The notes: a model not told the origin generated them from the sequence alone. A stretch of 34,763 nucleotides of DNA from Actinomadura sp. HBU206391 (GCF_014323665.1 NZ_JABVEB010000057.1:1-34763), one strand, 5' to 3'. Positions 16,426-23,788 are shown, numbered from the stretch's first letter. Translations and numbers: made by a program.

Positions 16426-16458
16426 ATTACTAACAGTAATCATATGGATACTTAGTAT
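16426..16458. promoter_or_regulatory. TetR-type paired palindromes in the reductase-desaturase promoter
   Basis: ATTACT-AAC-AGTAAT (16426-16440) and ATACT-T-AGTAT (16448-16458) are both perfect palindromes built from the same half-sites TACT/AGTA. Between them lies CATATG, so AGTA-nn-CATATG-nn-TACT is a third overlapping dyad. The two outer centres are 20 bp apart. The site is 28-60 bp upstream of the reductase start and AT-rich. A TetR-family fatty-acid sensor (DesT-like) is the most likely binder, by analogy. Confidence 0.7.
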
Positions 16459-16563
16459 GACCGTGGTCCAACCCACCCCATATCGCGGCCAACTCTGTCG
16501 ACTCCTCCGGAACACGGCGGCCTGGTAAATCGGATCAGCAGGCCTCGAGCGTGTGGCGGATCG

Positions 16564-16959
16564 CTATAGGTTCGCCGCAAGCTCTGTCAGGTCGGCGAGG
16601 TTGCCCGCAGTGAGCTCGATGCCCTCGGGCACGAACCCGGATTCAGCATCTTCGTCGCGGCCGGCCCACTCACGTAGCGCTCCGAGAGGGCTGAGACCTC
16701 GCGCCTTCGCCTCGCGCAGTCGGGCGACCCAGCGAACGGTGGCGTTCTTTCCGAGGGCACCGGACGAGCCGCCCGGGATGAAGCCTGCCGCGTCGTCGGC
16801 GCATGCGGCCCAGGGCTGGCCGAGCGGTGCGCCCGACAGCGTGACGGTGACGTAACGCACAGGACCGTCCGTCGTCCATGCCCATCCGGGCGGCGCCCAG
16901 ACCGTCTCGAACACCGGATCATGCCGCATCGAGGCCGATCCCTCGTCCGCAGGTTCCAC
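16564..16959 (-). CDS. Candidate immunity protein of the ADP-ribosyltransferase toxin
   Basis: A 131-aa soluble protein with no family I recognise. It has an aromatic-rich N-terminal half (VFETVWAPPGWAWTTDGPVR, YVTVTLSGAPLGQPW) and a helical, acidic C-terminal half (WVARLREAKARGLSPLGALR, GIELTAGNLADLTELAANL). The GTG at 16959 follows GGGAGG by 5 nt, 29 bp after the stop of the toxin gene, so the two are almost certainly co-transcribed. The position, size and lack of secretion signal are those of an immunity protein; this is inferred only from context. It ends in TAG, one of three amber stops in the window, and the same frame continues open into the reductase frame. Confidence 0.6.
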   Translation of the reverse strand: MEPADEGSASMRHDPVFETVWAPPGWAWTTDGPVRYVTVTLSGAPLGQPWAACADDAAGFIPGGSSGALGKNATVRWVARLREAKARGLSPLGALREWAGRDEDAESGFVPEGIELTAGNLADLTELAANL

Positions 16960-16988
16960 GTTCACCTCCCGAGGCGCACAGGAGCCCG

Positions 16989-19334
16989 TCACGGGATGAT
17001 CGTACCGAAGAGCTTCCACTGACCATCTTCGTTTATGACCTTATCGATACGGTACTTCTGCCCCCGATCGAGCACGAGCTCGATATCCGTACCGTGCTCG
17101 ACCGCTCCCTCACGGTTCGGTATTCCGCTCAAGTGCACCCCATGTGTGCCCGAAGGAGCCCGGAGATAAAGCTGGGCCTTGTCAACCGGGTTCCTCATCA
17201 TGTGCAGATAGAGCGCCGGGTTCTTCAGCGTGGTGACCGAAATGAAACCGTTCTCCTGCTGAACGGTGTTCTCCAACTGGCTCACCGGGCGGTCGAAAGC
17301 GTCAACCCCTACCTGCCGGGTGACGATGATGTCACTGGGGATCGTGGACCTCTTCATCGCCGCATCTATGTTCGCGATGTCGTTCTCCCGTGCGCGGGTT
17401 ATACCTCCCATCCCGCGCAGGTGATCATTGATCGGCTTGTACTCGGAATCGTAGCGGTAGTTGTCCAGCGCCTGCTTCTGCCTTGTACTGAGCCTATCGG
17501 CCTGTGGGGTCAGGTGCTCGTTGACCCACTTCTGGTAGTCCTGATCGGAAGAAAACTTCACTGCACCGTCCTGCCATGCTCGAAGCCCATCCCAGTCAGT
17601 GACCGTCTGCCTGAGAAGTGCCCGTTTCTTAACGAGCTCAGGCAGTTCTTGCTTGACGAAGCTGCGAAAGTCCTCGCTCTCGGACCGCCAGCCATATTCC
17701 TGTCTGACCACGAGCGTATTACGATCGGCGTCATACTGGGTGTGCGGAATTGAGTCCCATTTAGGGTCGCCAGGCTTGAGAATTTCCAGGTTGACGCCGT
17801 ACCGCCGAAGGAGCTCGGTCTGGGAAGGTTTCAGTGCGCCGATGGAGTCGAGCTCGACCGCGAGCCTGGCAATGCGATCCGCCTGCGTGGCGTCGTTCTC
17901 TATCTGGCGAAGCTCAGGGCTCCCTGCCGGATAACCCTCTTTCGCCTTGGCCAGCAGATCGGCCGCCCTGCGTGCGGCCTGCTCCGACGCGCCGGGAATG
18001 CCGTTGAGCAACCAGTGCCGCGCCTGCGCCAGAGCGTCCGCGGCCGCCGTCGGCGGAAGCACCGGTACGACCGGAACGGAGCGCCTTCCGGGCAGATTCT
18101 TGAGCCGGTTGAGGCCCTTACCGCCGAAGATGGTGCTGAGAACGGCCGGGGCGGTGCGGCCTACCGACCGCCACGGCTGGTCCCGCGTCCAGTCGTTCAC
18201 GATGTCCTTGGTGGCGTCATCCCAGGCGGACTTGACGGTGTCGATCGGATTGCTGGTGACGAGTCGCCGCCACCCGTCCCACGTCTCGCCGAATCGTGCG
18301 GCCCCACAGCCGATGTAGGCCGAGCAGGTCAGCATGTTCGCGGCGTCGCGGGCACCGTACAGAGCGTCGACCCCGCCTATCCAGATGCCCTGACCCAGAT
18401 CACAGGTGCCCTGCAACCAGTCCCAGCAGGACAACGGCGCGTCATAGTCCTCCGAGGGAATGAACTTCTGATCGTCCCGCGGCGCGGAGATTGAGAACTG
18501 TTCCTTCTGCGTCCACTGGGGAACCGGGGTGTTCGCGACGCCCGAAGGCGGTGGCTCCAGAACCTGCTCGGGCTGCCGGACCACCGCGCTCGGCGCCGGT
18601 CCTTCGGGCGCCGGTCCTTCGGGCACCGATCCCTCAGGCACCGATCCCTCAGGCACCGATCCCTCAGGCACCGATCCCGTGGTCGGCCCCGACGGCCGGC
18701 CCGCCGCGCTCGGAACGGGTCGCGCTGCGGGCCCGGCCGAGGGCGGCGGGTCACAGGAGGCCCCGCCCACCCTGCACAACGCGGACTCGATGCCCCCGGC
18801 CACACTGACCGGTACGGACGAGGTCGCCAGTACGCCCACGACGGTGGCGATCGCCAGCACTATCGCCAGATAGCTGACGGTTCCCTCGCCCCGGTCACGA
18901 CGCATCCGGCCACGCAGAGCGATCGCGCCCGCCCGCAACTCGCCGGGCAGCTCCCGCCAGCCCACCGGCGCGAGCCACTCGCGAGTACGGGGGCGAACGA
19001 TCAGAACCAGGATCGCGACCGGAAAGGCCAGCCCCAGCAGCGCGAACGGATCGCCGCCGGGCAGCCGTCCCAGCTGCCACAGCAGGTAGAACAGCTCGAG
19101 CGCCAGTACCGCCCACCACAGCCACTGACCCGGCCGTGACATCCGCCGCGCCGCCACCGCACAGGCGACGGCGGGTGCCGCGAACACCATCGCCACGCCG
19201 AAGCCGTACACACCGCCCACGATGATCCACGCCTGCAGCGCCACCATCGCCGTCAGACCCGCGGCGGCGTACAGCAGAACCCGGATGGCACGCGCCGACG
19301 AAGGCATCTCCGAGGCCGAGCCACTGACGAACAA
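16989..19334 (-). CDS. Membrane-anchored polymorphic toxin with C-terminal ADP-ribosyltransferase domain
   Basis: A 781-aa protein. Residues 17-113 hold four membrane helices. A fifth at ~150-172 follows GEGTVSYLAIVLAIATVVGV, which looks like a Flp/class III prepilin motif, and ends in CRVGGASC. A Pro-rich linker (~195-250) has VPEGS repeats. A Cys-containing pretoxin-like region (CWDWLQGTCDLGQG, CSAYIGCGAARFGETWDGWR) and a long helical part follow. Residues ~610-781 match ADP-ribosyltransferase exoenzymes: R673 in IIVTRQVGVDAF, the STS-like FISVTTL (699-702) and TDIELVLDRGQKYRI with D750-x-E752. TTG 19334 is preferred because AGGAG lies 5 nt upstream; ATG at residue 10 is the alternative. 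Codon use in the C-terminal half is less GC-biased, suggesting acquisition. Confidence 0.8.
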   Translation of the reverse strand: MFVSGSASEMPSSARAIRVLLYAAAGLTAMVALQAWIIVGGVYGFGVAMVFAAPAVACAVAARRMSRPGQWLWWAVLALELFYLLWQLGRLPGGDPFALLGLAFPVAILVLIVRPRTREWLAPVGWRELPGELRAGAIALRGRMRRDRGEGTVSYLAIVLAIATVVGVLATSSVPVSVAGGIESALCRVGGASCDPPPSAGPAARPVPSAAGRPSGPTTGSVPEGSVPEGSVPEGSVPEGPAPEGPAPSAVVRQPEQVLEPPPSGVANTPVPQWTQKEQFSISAPRDDQKFIPSEDYDAPLSCWDWLQGTCDLGQGIWIGGVDALYGARDAANMLTCSAYIGCGAARFGETWDGWRRLVTSNPIDTVKSAWDDATKDIVNDWTRDQPWRSVGRTAPAVLSTIFGGKGLNRLKNLPGRRSVPVVPVLPPTAAADALAQARHWLLNGIPGASEQAARRAADLLAKAKEGYPAGSPELRQIENDATQADRIARLAVELDSIGALKPSQTELLRRYGVNLEILKPGDPKWDSIPHTQYDADRNTLVVRQEYGWRSESEDFRSFVKQELPELVKKRALLRQTVTDWDGLRAWQDGAVKFSSDQDYQKWVNEHLTPQADRLSTRQKQALDNYRYDSEYKPINDHLRGMGGITRARENDIANIDAAMKRSTIPSDIIVTRQVGVDAFDRPVSQLENTVQQENGFISVTTLKNPALYLHMMRNPVDKAQLYLRAPSGTHGVHLSGIPNREGAVEHGTDIELVLDRGQKYRIDKVINEDGQWKLFGTIIP
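18597..18678. repeat. 15-bp in-frame coding repeat in the toxin linker
   Basis: GCACCGATCCCTCAG and close variants (with CTTCG) recur about five times. On the minus strand each encodes a (S/A)-(V/P)-P-E-G type pentapeptide, giving a flexible linker between the membrane anchor and the toxin body. The unit is a multiple of three, so copy number can change without breaking the frame. Confidence 0.85.
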
Positions 19335-19655
19335 AGCCGCTCCTGTCACGCTAGTGCGGCGGTGACCCACCCCGTACGTATGGGCGAAGTTGATCACACA
19401 GCACACCAAACCTAGTACCCTTCGGGCAATTCGGGCAGGGCCTAAAGACCCAGTGCACCGCCGGCGAACGCGGTCACCCGCCGCCGCGTCATTGACGACC
19501 GGAAAGTACGTCGAGCACTCCGCGCCGGCATCGCGGCCTACCGGCCGGTATGCAGGGTGGATCTGCGCCGGTACGGTGCGAAGTGACGGTCTCAGATCGA
19601 TGGGGTCATCGCCGGGGTGGTCTCTCGCGCTGAGGCGTTGCGCCTTGGAGGTCCC
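19335..19655. other. Divergent intergenic region between toxin and P450 genes
   Basis: No gene is supported in these 321 bp. Promoters for both flanking genes must be here. TAGTACCCTTCGGGCAATTCGGGC near 19411-19434 is locally AT-richer and has the pair CTTCGGGC/ATTCGGGC, but I see no convincing -35/-10. CTTGGAGGTCCC at the right end is the P450 ribosome site. Confidence 0.5.
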
Positions 19656-20873
19656 GTGCCGATCGTGACAGACCTGGAACTCCCGGGCTTCGACTACTCC
19701 GCGGCCGACCTCACCGCCGAGATCTATCACCGCAGGCTCGCCGAGGTGGCCGAGCACGGCTGGCTCGCGCAGAGCCCGCTGTCGTACGTCGTGCTGGACC
19801 GCGAGGCGGGCGAGTTCTTCCTACGGTCCCGGGCGACGGCGTTCCCCGGCCGCGAACTCGCCGAGCTCTTCGGCATCACCTCCGGACCGCTGTGGGACCA
19901 GATCGACGCCAACATCCTCAACCAGAGCGGCGATCGTCATCGCCGGTTGCGCGCGCTGGTCGGCCCCGCCTTCACACCCCGCGCGGCCGACCCGTGGCGG
20001 CCGTTGATGCGCGAGTTCCTCCACGGCCTCTGGAACGAGACCGCGAACTCGTGCGAGTTCGTCACGGCGGTGGCCAAGCCGTACTCCTCGCTCACCATCG
20101 CGGCGGTCCTCGGCGCTCCGCTCGAGGACGCGCCCAAGCTGCACGAGTGGTCGAACTGGGTGCAGAGGCAGTTCGACATCCGGTCGCTGTCGACCGACCG
20201 CGCGCGAATCGAGCGCGCCGTCACAGAGGTGTACGACTACGTCGAGGCACTGCTCGGCAAGCGGAAGGCCGATCCATCGGACGATCTGCTGAGCACGCTG
20301 CTCGCCGCCGAGGACGACGGTGACCGGCTGTCGCACGCCGAGTGCGTCGACCTCGTACTGAACGTGCTCACCGGCGGGGTGGAGACGACCCAGGCCCAGC
20401 TCTCGCACGCCCTGCGGCTCTTCGCCGAGCATCCCGCGCAGTGGGCGCTGCTGGCCGATGATCCCGGGCTGGTCGGACGGGCCGTCGACGAGGTGCTGCG
20501 GTATGAGCCGATCACCCCGTTCACGGCCCGGATCTGCGTCGAGCAGGTCGAACTCCGCGGCGTGGTGTTCCCGGCCGGCTCGATCGTCGCCATCTGTGCC
20601 GAACGGGCCAATCGCGGGTCCGGCACCGGTGCCGGCGACCGCTTCGACATCTCCGCCGAGCGCGACGGCCGCCTGCTGACGTTCGGCGCCGGCGCCCACT
20701 ACTGCCTCGGCGCCAATCTGGCCCGCGCCGAGTTGGAGGAGGCGCTGACGTTCCTGGCTCCGAGGATGCCCGATCTGACTCTCGACGGCTCCCCCGTGCT
20801 CGCCGGCGTCGAGGGCATCTACGGCGTAGAGTCGCTCCCCCTGACCTGGACGAGCCGGCCCCCTTCTCGTTGA
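19656..20873 (+). CDS. Cytochrome P450 (class I, actinobacterial)
   Basis: A 405-aa soluble P450. The I-helix motif is TGGVETTQ (239-246), a variant of AGxDTT with Glu in the acid position. The K-helix ExxR is EVLR (279-282), and the haem loop is FGAGAHYCLG (343-352) with the cysteine ligand C350. An oxygen-dependent monooxygenation needing a separate ferredoxin and reductase is expected; no ferredoxin gene is adjacent, so partner and substrate are unknown. The GTG at 19656 is chosen because GGAGG lies 5 nt upstream; an in-frame GTG at 19617 would put that ribosome site inside the gene. A strong stem-loop follows the stop. Confidence 0.95.
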   Translation: MPIVTDLELPGFDYSAADLTAEIYHRRLAEVAEHGWLAQSPLSYVVLDREAGEFFLRSRATAFPGRELAELFGITSGPLWDQIDANILNQSGDRHRRLRALVGPAFTPRAADPWRPLMREFLHGLWNETANSCEFVTAVAKPYSSLTIAAVLGAPLEDAPKLHEWSNWVQRQFDIRSLSTDRARIERAVTEVYDYVEALLGKRKADPSDDLLSTLLAAEDDGDRLSHAECVDLVLNVLTGGVETTQAQLSHALRLFAEHPAQWALLADDPGLVGRAVDEVLRYEPITPFTARICVEQVELRGVVFPAGSIVAICAERANRGSGTGAGDRFDISAERDGRLLTFGAGAHYCLGANLARAELEEALTFLAPRMPDLTLDGSPVLAGVEGIYGVESLPLTWTSRPPSR

Positions 20874-20874
20874 C

Positions 20875-20924
20875 TTGCGGCGTGTCGTTGGTGCCGCGAG
20901 CCGCGTACCAACGACACACCGCAA
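20875..20924. terminator. Long stem-loop between the convergent P450 and tRNA genes
   Basis: TTGCGGCGTGTCGTTGGT (20875-20892) and ACCAACGACACACCGCAA (20907-20924) are inverted copies with one mismatch over 18 bp, around the 14-nt loop GCCGCGAGCCGCGT. It starts right after the P450 stop and ends 20 bp past the 3' end of the tRNA, so it could terminate both. No T-run is present, as is usual in actinomycetes. Confidence 0.8.
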
Positions 20925-20944
20925 CTCAACGTAGGGGGATGCGG

Positions 20945-21016
20945 TGCCTCAGACGGGAATCGAACCCGTTACCGGCCGCTTTAGAGGCGGCTGCCCTGCC
21001 ATCGGGCCCCTGAGGC
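20945..21016 (-). tRNA. tRNA with anticodon CUA (candidate amber suppressor)
   Basis: The minus strand folds as a complete 72-nt cloverleaf. The acceptor GCCTCAG/CTGAGGC is perfect over 7 bp, the D stem is GCCC/GGGC with loop GATGGCA, and the anticodon stem is GCCGC/GCGGC with loop CTCTAAA. A 5-nt variable loop (CGGTA) and the T arm ACGGG-TTCGATT-CCCGT complete it. The discriminator is A73, and CC follows but not A. With U33 fixed, positions 34-36 are C-U-A (20984-20982), which pairs with UAG. Positions 8 and 9 are G-G instead of the usual U-A/G, which is atypical. The charging amino acid cannot be told; the short variable loop excludes a normal bacterial Ser, Leu or Tyr type. It lies downstream of the two small genes below on the same strand. 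Confidence 0.88.
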
Positions 21017-21020
21017 GCGG

Positions 21021-21051
21021 GGGGTGACCGGCGGCGCCTGCCGCTCACCCC
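21021..21051. terminator. Bulged hairpin between the 101-aa gene and the tRNA
   Basis: GGGGTGA (21021-21027) pairs with TCACCCC (21045-21051) and GCGGC (21031-21035) with GCCGC (21040-21044), around a 4-nt loop with a 3-nt bulge. It lies 5 nt upstream of the mature tRNA 5' end. It could be a partial terminator of the two upstream genes or a processing signal releasing the tRNA from a longer transcript. Confidence 0.6.
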
Positions 21052-21099
21052 ATGGTGCCGGTGACGCCTGGCTGGTCGCCACCCTCTCAGCGCACATCG

Positions 21100-21405
21100 T
21101 CAGGCGGCGTCCGGATCGTCGATCCGATCCCGCAACCGCGGGTCGGCGATCGCGGCCCTGGCGGTCCGGTACTCCGTCAGGGTCAGGGATCGGCCGAACC
21201 GGTCGAGCGTTCGCAGGACGAACCGCTGACTGACGACACGGCGGTTCAGCCGGTCGAGTGCGGCGGCCTGCCGCCAGACCTTGCTCTGCAGCCACCGGGT
21301 GGCCGCCGGCAGGTCCCCTTCGAGCTGGGCCCGCAGGGCGTCCCGTTCGGCCATGAGCTCGACGATCTGCGAGCGCAGGGTGGTCGCGTCGGCGTGACTG
21401 GTCAT
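21100..21405 (-). CDS. 101-aa helical protein, unknown, in the amber-tRNA unit
   Basis: A small charged protein predicted to be helical throughout: an N-terminal heptad-like segment (LRSQIVELMAERDALRAQLE), a middle helix (WLQSKVWRQAAALDRLNRRV) and LTEYRTARAAIADPRLRDRI. No membrane segment or known domain. GGAGGAGGTGAGAAA immediately precedes the ATG, the strongest ribosome site in this area, and the start overlaps the stop of the Pth2-like gene (ATGA), so translation is probably coupled. The tRNA(CUA) follows 83 bp downstream on the same strand. Basic patches and size would suit RNA binding, but that is a guess. Confidence 0.8.
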   Translation of the reverse strand: MTSHADATTLRSQIVELMAERDALRAQLEGDLPAATRWLQSKVWRQAAALDRLNRRVVSQRFVLRTLDRFGRSLTLTEYRTARAAIADPRLRDRIDDPDAA

Positions 21406-21758
21406 TTTCTCACCTCCTCCCCGCGTGCGAAGGCGAGTGGGAGACGAGAGACCAGCCGGTGGGCGGCCGGTTCGAACGCGGCGGCCGTCAGCGCGCCGCA
21501 GAGGTCCGGTTCATGGAAGCGCACGACGTGGAGTCTGCGGTCGGCGGCGTCGTCGCACAGCCGGCCCAGCGAGAGTTCATCCCGTGCCGTGAGGACGACC
21601 AGGGTGTTGGAGGCCAGATGCCAGTCGCCGACGAGACCGGGATGGGCGACCGCGAAGTCGAGCGCCGCGTGCGCGACCTGGCAGACGCGCGTGGCCGGTG
21701 GAAGATCGGCCCGGGTGACCAGGTAGAGGCGAGGGATCGAGCCCTAGCGGTGTGGCAT
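21402..21758 (-). CDS. Pth2-like (peptidyl-tRNA hydrolase fold) gene with in-frame amber codon 5
   Basis: The frame reads M-P-H-R-TAG-G-S-I-P and then an intact domain: RLYLVTRADLPPATRVCQVA, HAALDFA, DWHLASNTLVVLTARDELSL, VVRFHEPDLCGALTAAAFEP. This follows the Pth2 layout (strand, RxDL, QxAHA helix, W/L strands, DEL, ...T.tAlaigP). The TAG is at 21744-21746. After it there is no ATG, GTG or TTG before about residue 79, so a full domain needs readthrough of TAG or a rare start. The ATG at 21758 sits 6 nt after TACAGT, the layout of a leaderless actinobacterial transcript. The Lys residues typical of active Pth2 are absent (DLPPATR), so catalysis is doubtful. The stop overlaps the next gene by ATGA. 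A pseudogene is the alternative, but the rest of the frame is undamaged and an amber-reading tRNA lies in the same unit. Confidence 0.75.
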
Positions 21759-21790
21759 GGCGCCACTGTACCCATGCCCGCCCACCGCCA
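21759..21790 (-). promoter_or_regulatory. Leaderless-type promoter of the Pth2-like unit
   Basis: On the minus strand TACAGT (21770-21765) matches the TAnnnT -10 consensus and ends 6 nt before the ATG, so transcription would start at or next to the start codon. No Shine-Dalgarno sequence is present and a -35 box is weak. Confidence 0.45.
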
Positions 21791-21813
21791 CCAGTGGTAT
21801 TCCGGGCACCCTG

Positions 21814-21868
21814 CCCCCTGAGGCCCCCTGACGAGCCCCCGACGAGCCCCTGACGAGCCCCTGACGAG
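21814..21868. repeat. 11/12-bp tandem repeat immediately after the permease stop codon
   Basis: CCCCTGACGAG is repeated four to five times with small changes (CCCCCGACGAG, CCCCCTGAGG) directly 3' of the minus-strand permease stop at 21869. On the permease strand the units read CTCGTCAGGGG. The block ends about 55 nt upstream of the Pth2-like start, whose promoter points away from it. Confidence 0.85.
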
Positions 21869-23788
21869 TCAGCCGACGTGGACGAGCGGACGGCGTTCGA
21901 CGTCCGGCTCGGCCTGCCGCAGGATCTCGCGGGTCAGCGGCGGGATGTCGCCGCCGCCGAAGACCAGGTAGCGGAGCAGCGCGCCGACGGGATTGCCCTC
22001 GGCCCAGTGGAAGTAGACGTGGGGCAGCTTGCCGGTCTCATCGCGCACGTGCAGCAGGATGGCGGCGATGGCGTTCGGGATGCTCGGGCTCTCGACCCGC
22101 AGGATCCGGAACCCGTGCGCCTCCTCGCCGACGACCTTGAGCTCAGCCTCGAACTCCGAGGCGTCGGGCACCGTCACCTCGAGGAACAGCACCTGCTCGT
22201 CCTTGCGGATCCGGTGCAGCTCCCATGCCTCGCGCGCCTTGTCGACGTACTCCCCGCGGTCACGTTCGTCCGGCTCATTGGAGATGAACCGGATCTCGCC
22301 CGGATCGTCGAGATAGCCGGCGGCGTTGTCGTCCATCGTGATGTGCGTGATGCGCAGCTCGGTCGAGCGGGTGGCACGGGAGAGCAGCGAGGTCAAGACG
22401 ATCCCGATGACGAAGATGAACGCGATGACCAGGCCGTCGGGGCGCTCGATGACGTTCGCGACCATCGCGTAGCCCAGGATGAACGCGACGACGCCGAACG
22501 GGATCGCCCCCCTGTGCCGCCCGCTCTTCCAGGCCGACAGCGTCACGGCGACGGCGGCCGACAGGATCAGCGCCAGCACGCCCGTGGCGTAGGCGCCGCC
22601 CTGCGCCTCGACCTGCGCCCCGAAGAACAGGGTGATCGCGAACGAGACGCCGATGAAGACCAGCGTCATGGGCCGCGTCGCACGCGACCAGTCGGGCGCC
22701 ATGCCGTACCGCGGGAGGTAGCGCGGCACGATGTTGAGCAGGCCCGCCATCGCCGACGCCCCGGCGAACCACAGGATCGCGATCGTGCTCACGTCGTACG
22801 CGGTGCCGAACCAGTCACCGAGGTACTCATGGGCGATGTAGGCGAGGGCACGCCCGTTGGCCTTTCCGCCCTCTTCGAACTCCTTCTCCGGGATCAGGAT
22901 CGTGGTGGCGAAGCTGGAGGTGATGAGAAAGACGCTCATGATCAGCGCCGCCGTCGTCAGGAGCTTCTTCGCTCCCCTGATGCGCGCCGCCAGATCGCCC
23001 TTGACCAGGGGCATCACCGCGACGCCCGTCTCGAATCCGGACAGGCCGAGCGCGAGCTTCGGCATGACGAAGAGCGACACCGCGATCATCGCGATCGGGC
23101 TGGAGTAGTCGACCGTGAGCGCGTTCTGCCAGTTGGCCACCAGGCCCGGCTCGGTGAGCGCGTGCTCGAGTGCGGTCGCCACCACGACGACGTTGAGCAC
23201 CAGGTAGACCCCCACCAGAACGACCGCGATCGAGATCGCCTCGCTGAACCCGACCAGGAACACCGCGCCCAGCGCGGCGATGAGGATCAGCGTGATCGGA
23301 ACCTGCCAGCCGCCCAGGAACTCGGGGAAGAACGGGTTGTGCAGTAGGTGGGCGGTGGCGTCGGCGGCCGAGAGCGTGATGGTCACGATGAAGGCGGTGG
23401 CGACGAAGCCGAGCAGGAACAGGACCAGCAGCTTCCCGCGCCATCCGGGCAGCAGTCCCTCCAGCATCGACAGCGACCCGAGGCCGTGCGGGCTCTGCTG
23501 GGCGACCGCGCGGTAGACCGGGAGGGCGCCGAAGAGGGTCAGGGCCACGAGCAGCAGCGTCGCGATCGGGCTGAGCGCCCCGGCGGCGAGCGCGGCGATG
23601 CCGGGCTGGTAACCGAGCGTGGAGAAATAGTCGACGCCGGTGAGGCACATCACCTGCCACCACGAGTGCTGCTTGTGGGGGGCGTCCTCGTGCGCCGGAC
23701 CGGTGGTCTTGCGATCTGGACGGTGCAGCCCGTCCAGCAGCCACCGCCGTATCGCGGATCTGTCGTCCGACGCGGTTGACGTGGTCAA
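21869..23788 (-). CDS. APC-superfamily amino acid/polyamine-type permease with C-terminal cytoplasmic domain
   Basis: A 639-aa transporter. After a hydrophilic N terminus (~45 residues) come about 12 membrane segments: [20 protein letters not shown] as helix 1, [20 protein letters not shown] with the helix-6 region, through [21 protein letters not shown] soluble domain of ~170 residues follows ([40 protein letters not shown]), similar to that seen in KUP-like and APC permeases of actinomycetes. The substrate is unknown; amino acid or K+-type transport is possible. The start is TTG 23788 with AAGGGG about 10 nt upstream. It is divergent from the injection-system operon. Confidence 0.88.
   Translation of the reverse strand: MTTSTASDDRSAIRRWLLDGLHRPDRKTTGPAHEDAPHKQHSWWQVMCLTGVDYFSTLGYQPGIAALAAGALSPIATLLLVALTLFGALPVYRAVAQQSPHGLGSLSMLEGLLPGWRGKLLVLFLLGFVATAFIVTITLSAADATAHLLHNPFFPEFLGGWQVPITLILIAALGAVFLVGFSEAISIAVVLVGVYLVLNVVVVATALEHALTEPGLVANWQNALTVDYSSPIAMIAVSLFVMPKLALGLSGFETGVAVMPLVKGDLAARIRGAKKLLTTAALIMSVFLITSSFATTILIPEKEFEEGGKANGRALAYIAHEYLGDWFGTAYDVSTIAILWFAGASAMAGLLNIVPRYLPRYGMAPDWSRATRPMTLVFIGVSFAITLFFGAQVEAQGGAYATGVLALILSAAVAVTLSAWKSGRHRGAIPFGVVAFILGYAMVANVIERPDGLVIAFIFVIGIVLTSLLSRATRSTELRITHITMDDNAAGYLDDPGEIRFISNEPDERDRGEYVDKAREAWELHRIRKDEQVLFLEVTVPDASEFEAELKVVGEEAHGFRILRVESPSIPNAIAAILLHVRDETGKLPHVYFHWAEGNPVGALLRYLVFGGGDIPPLTREILRQAEPDVERRPLVHVG

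Noticed and set aside
16989..19334. ADP-ribosyltransferase toxin as cargo of the injection system
   Set aside because: It is 5 kb away on the other strand and has five membrane helices, unlike known soluble cargo; no link in sequence.
19335..19757. Upstream extension of the toxin gene to 19757
   Set aside because: The extension has no domain and overlaps the P450 gene start; AGGAG before TTG 19334 fits better.
20945..21016. tRNA as integration (att) site of the injection-system region
   Set aside because: No integrase was seen, and I found no second copy of the tRNA 3' end in the window; the cluster begins 3 kb away behind a permease.
21402..21758. Pth2-like gene as a simple pseudogene
   Set aside because: Only one lesion, a TAG matched by a CUA tRNA in the same unit, with intact downstream frame and coupling; kept as an alternative but not preferred.
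21488..21775. Overlapping 95-aa frame starting at ATG 21775 opposite the Pth2-like frame
   Set aside because: Its translation is Ser/Arg/Thr-rich without domain pattern, whereas the neighbouring frame gives a coherent Pth2-like protein that overlaps the next gene by ATGA.
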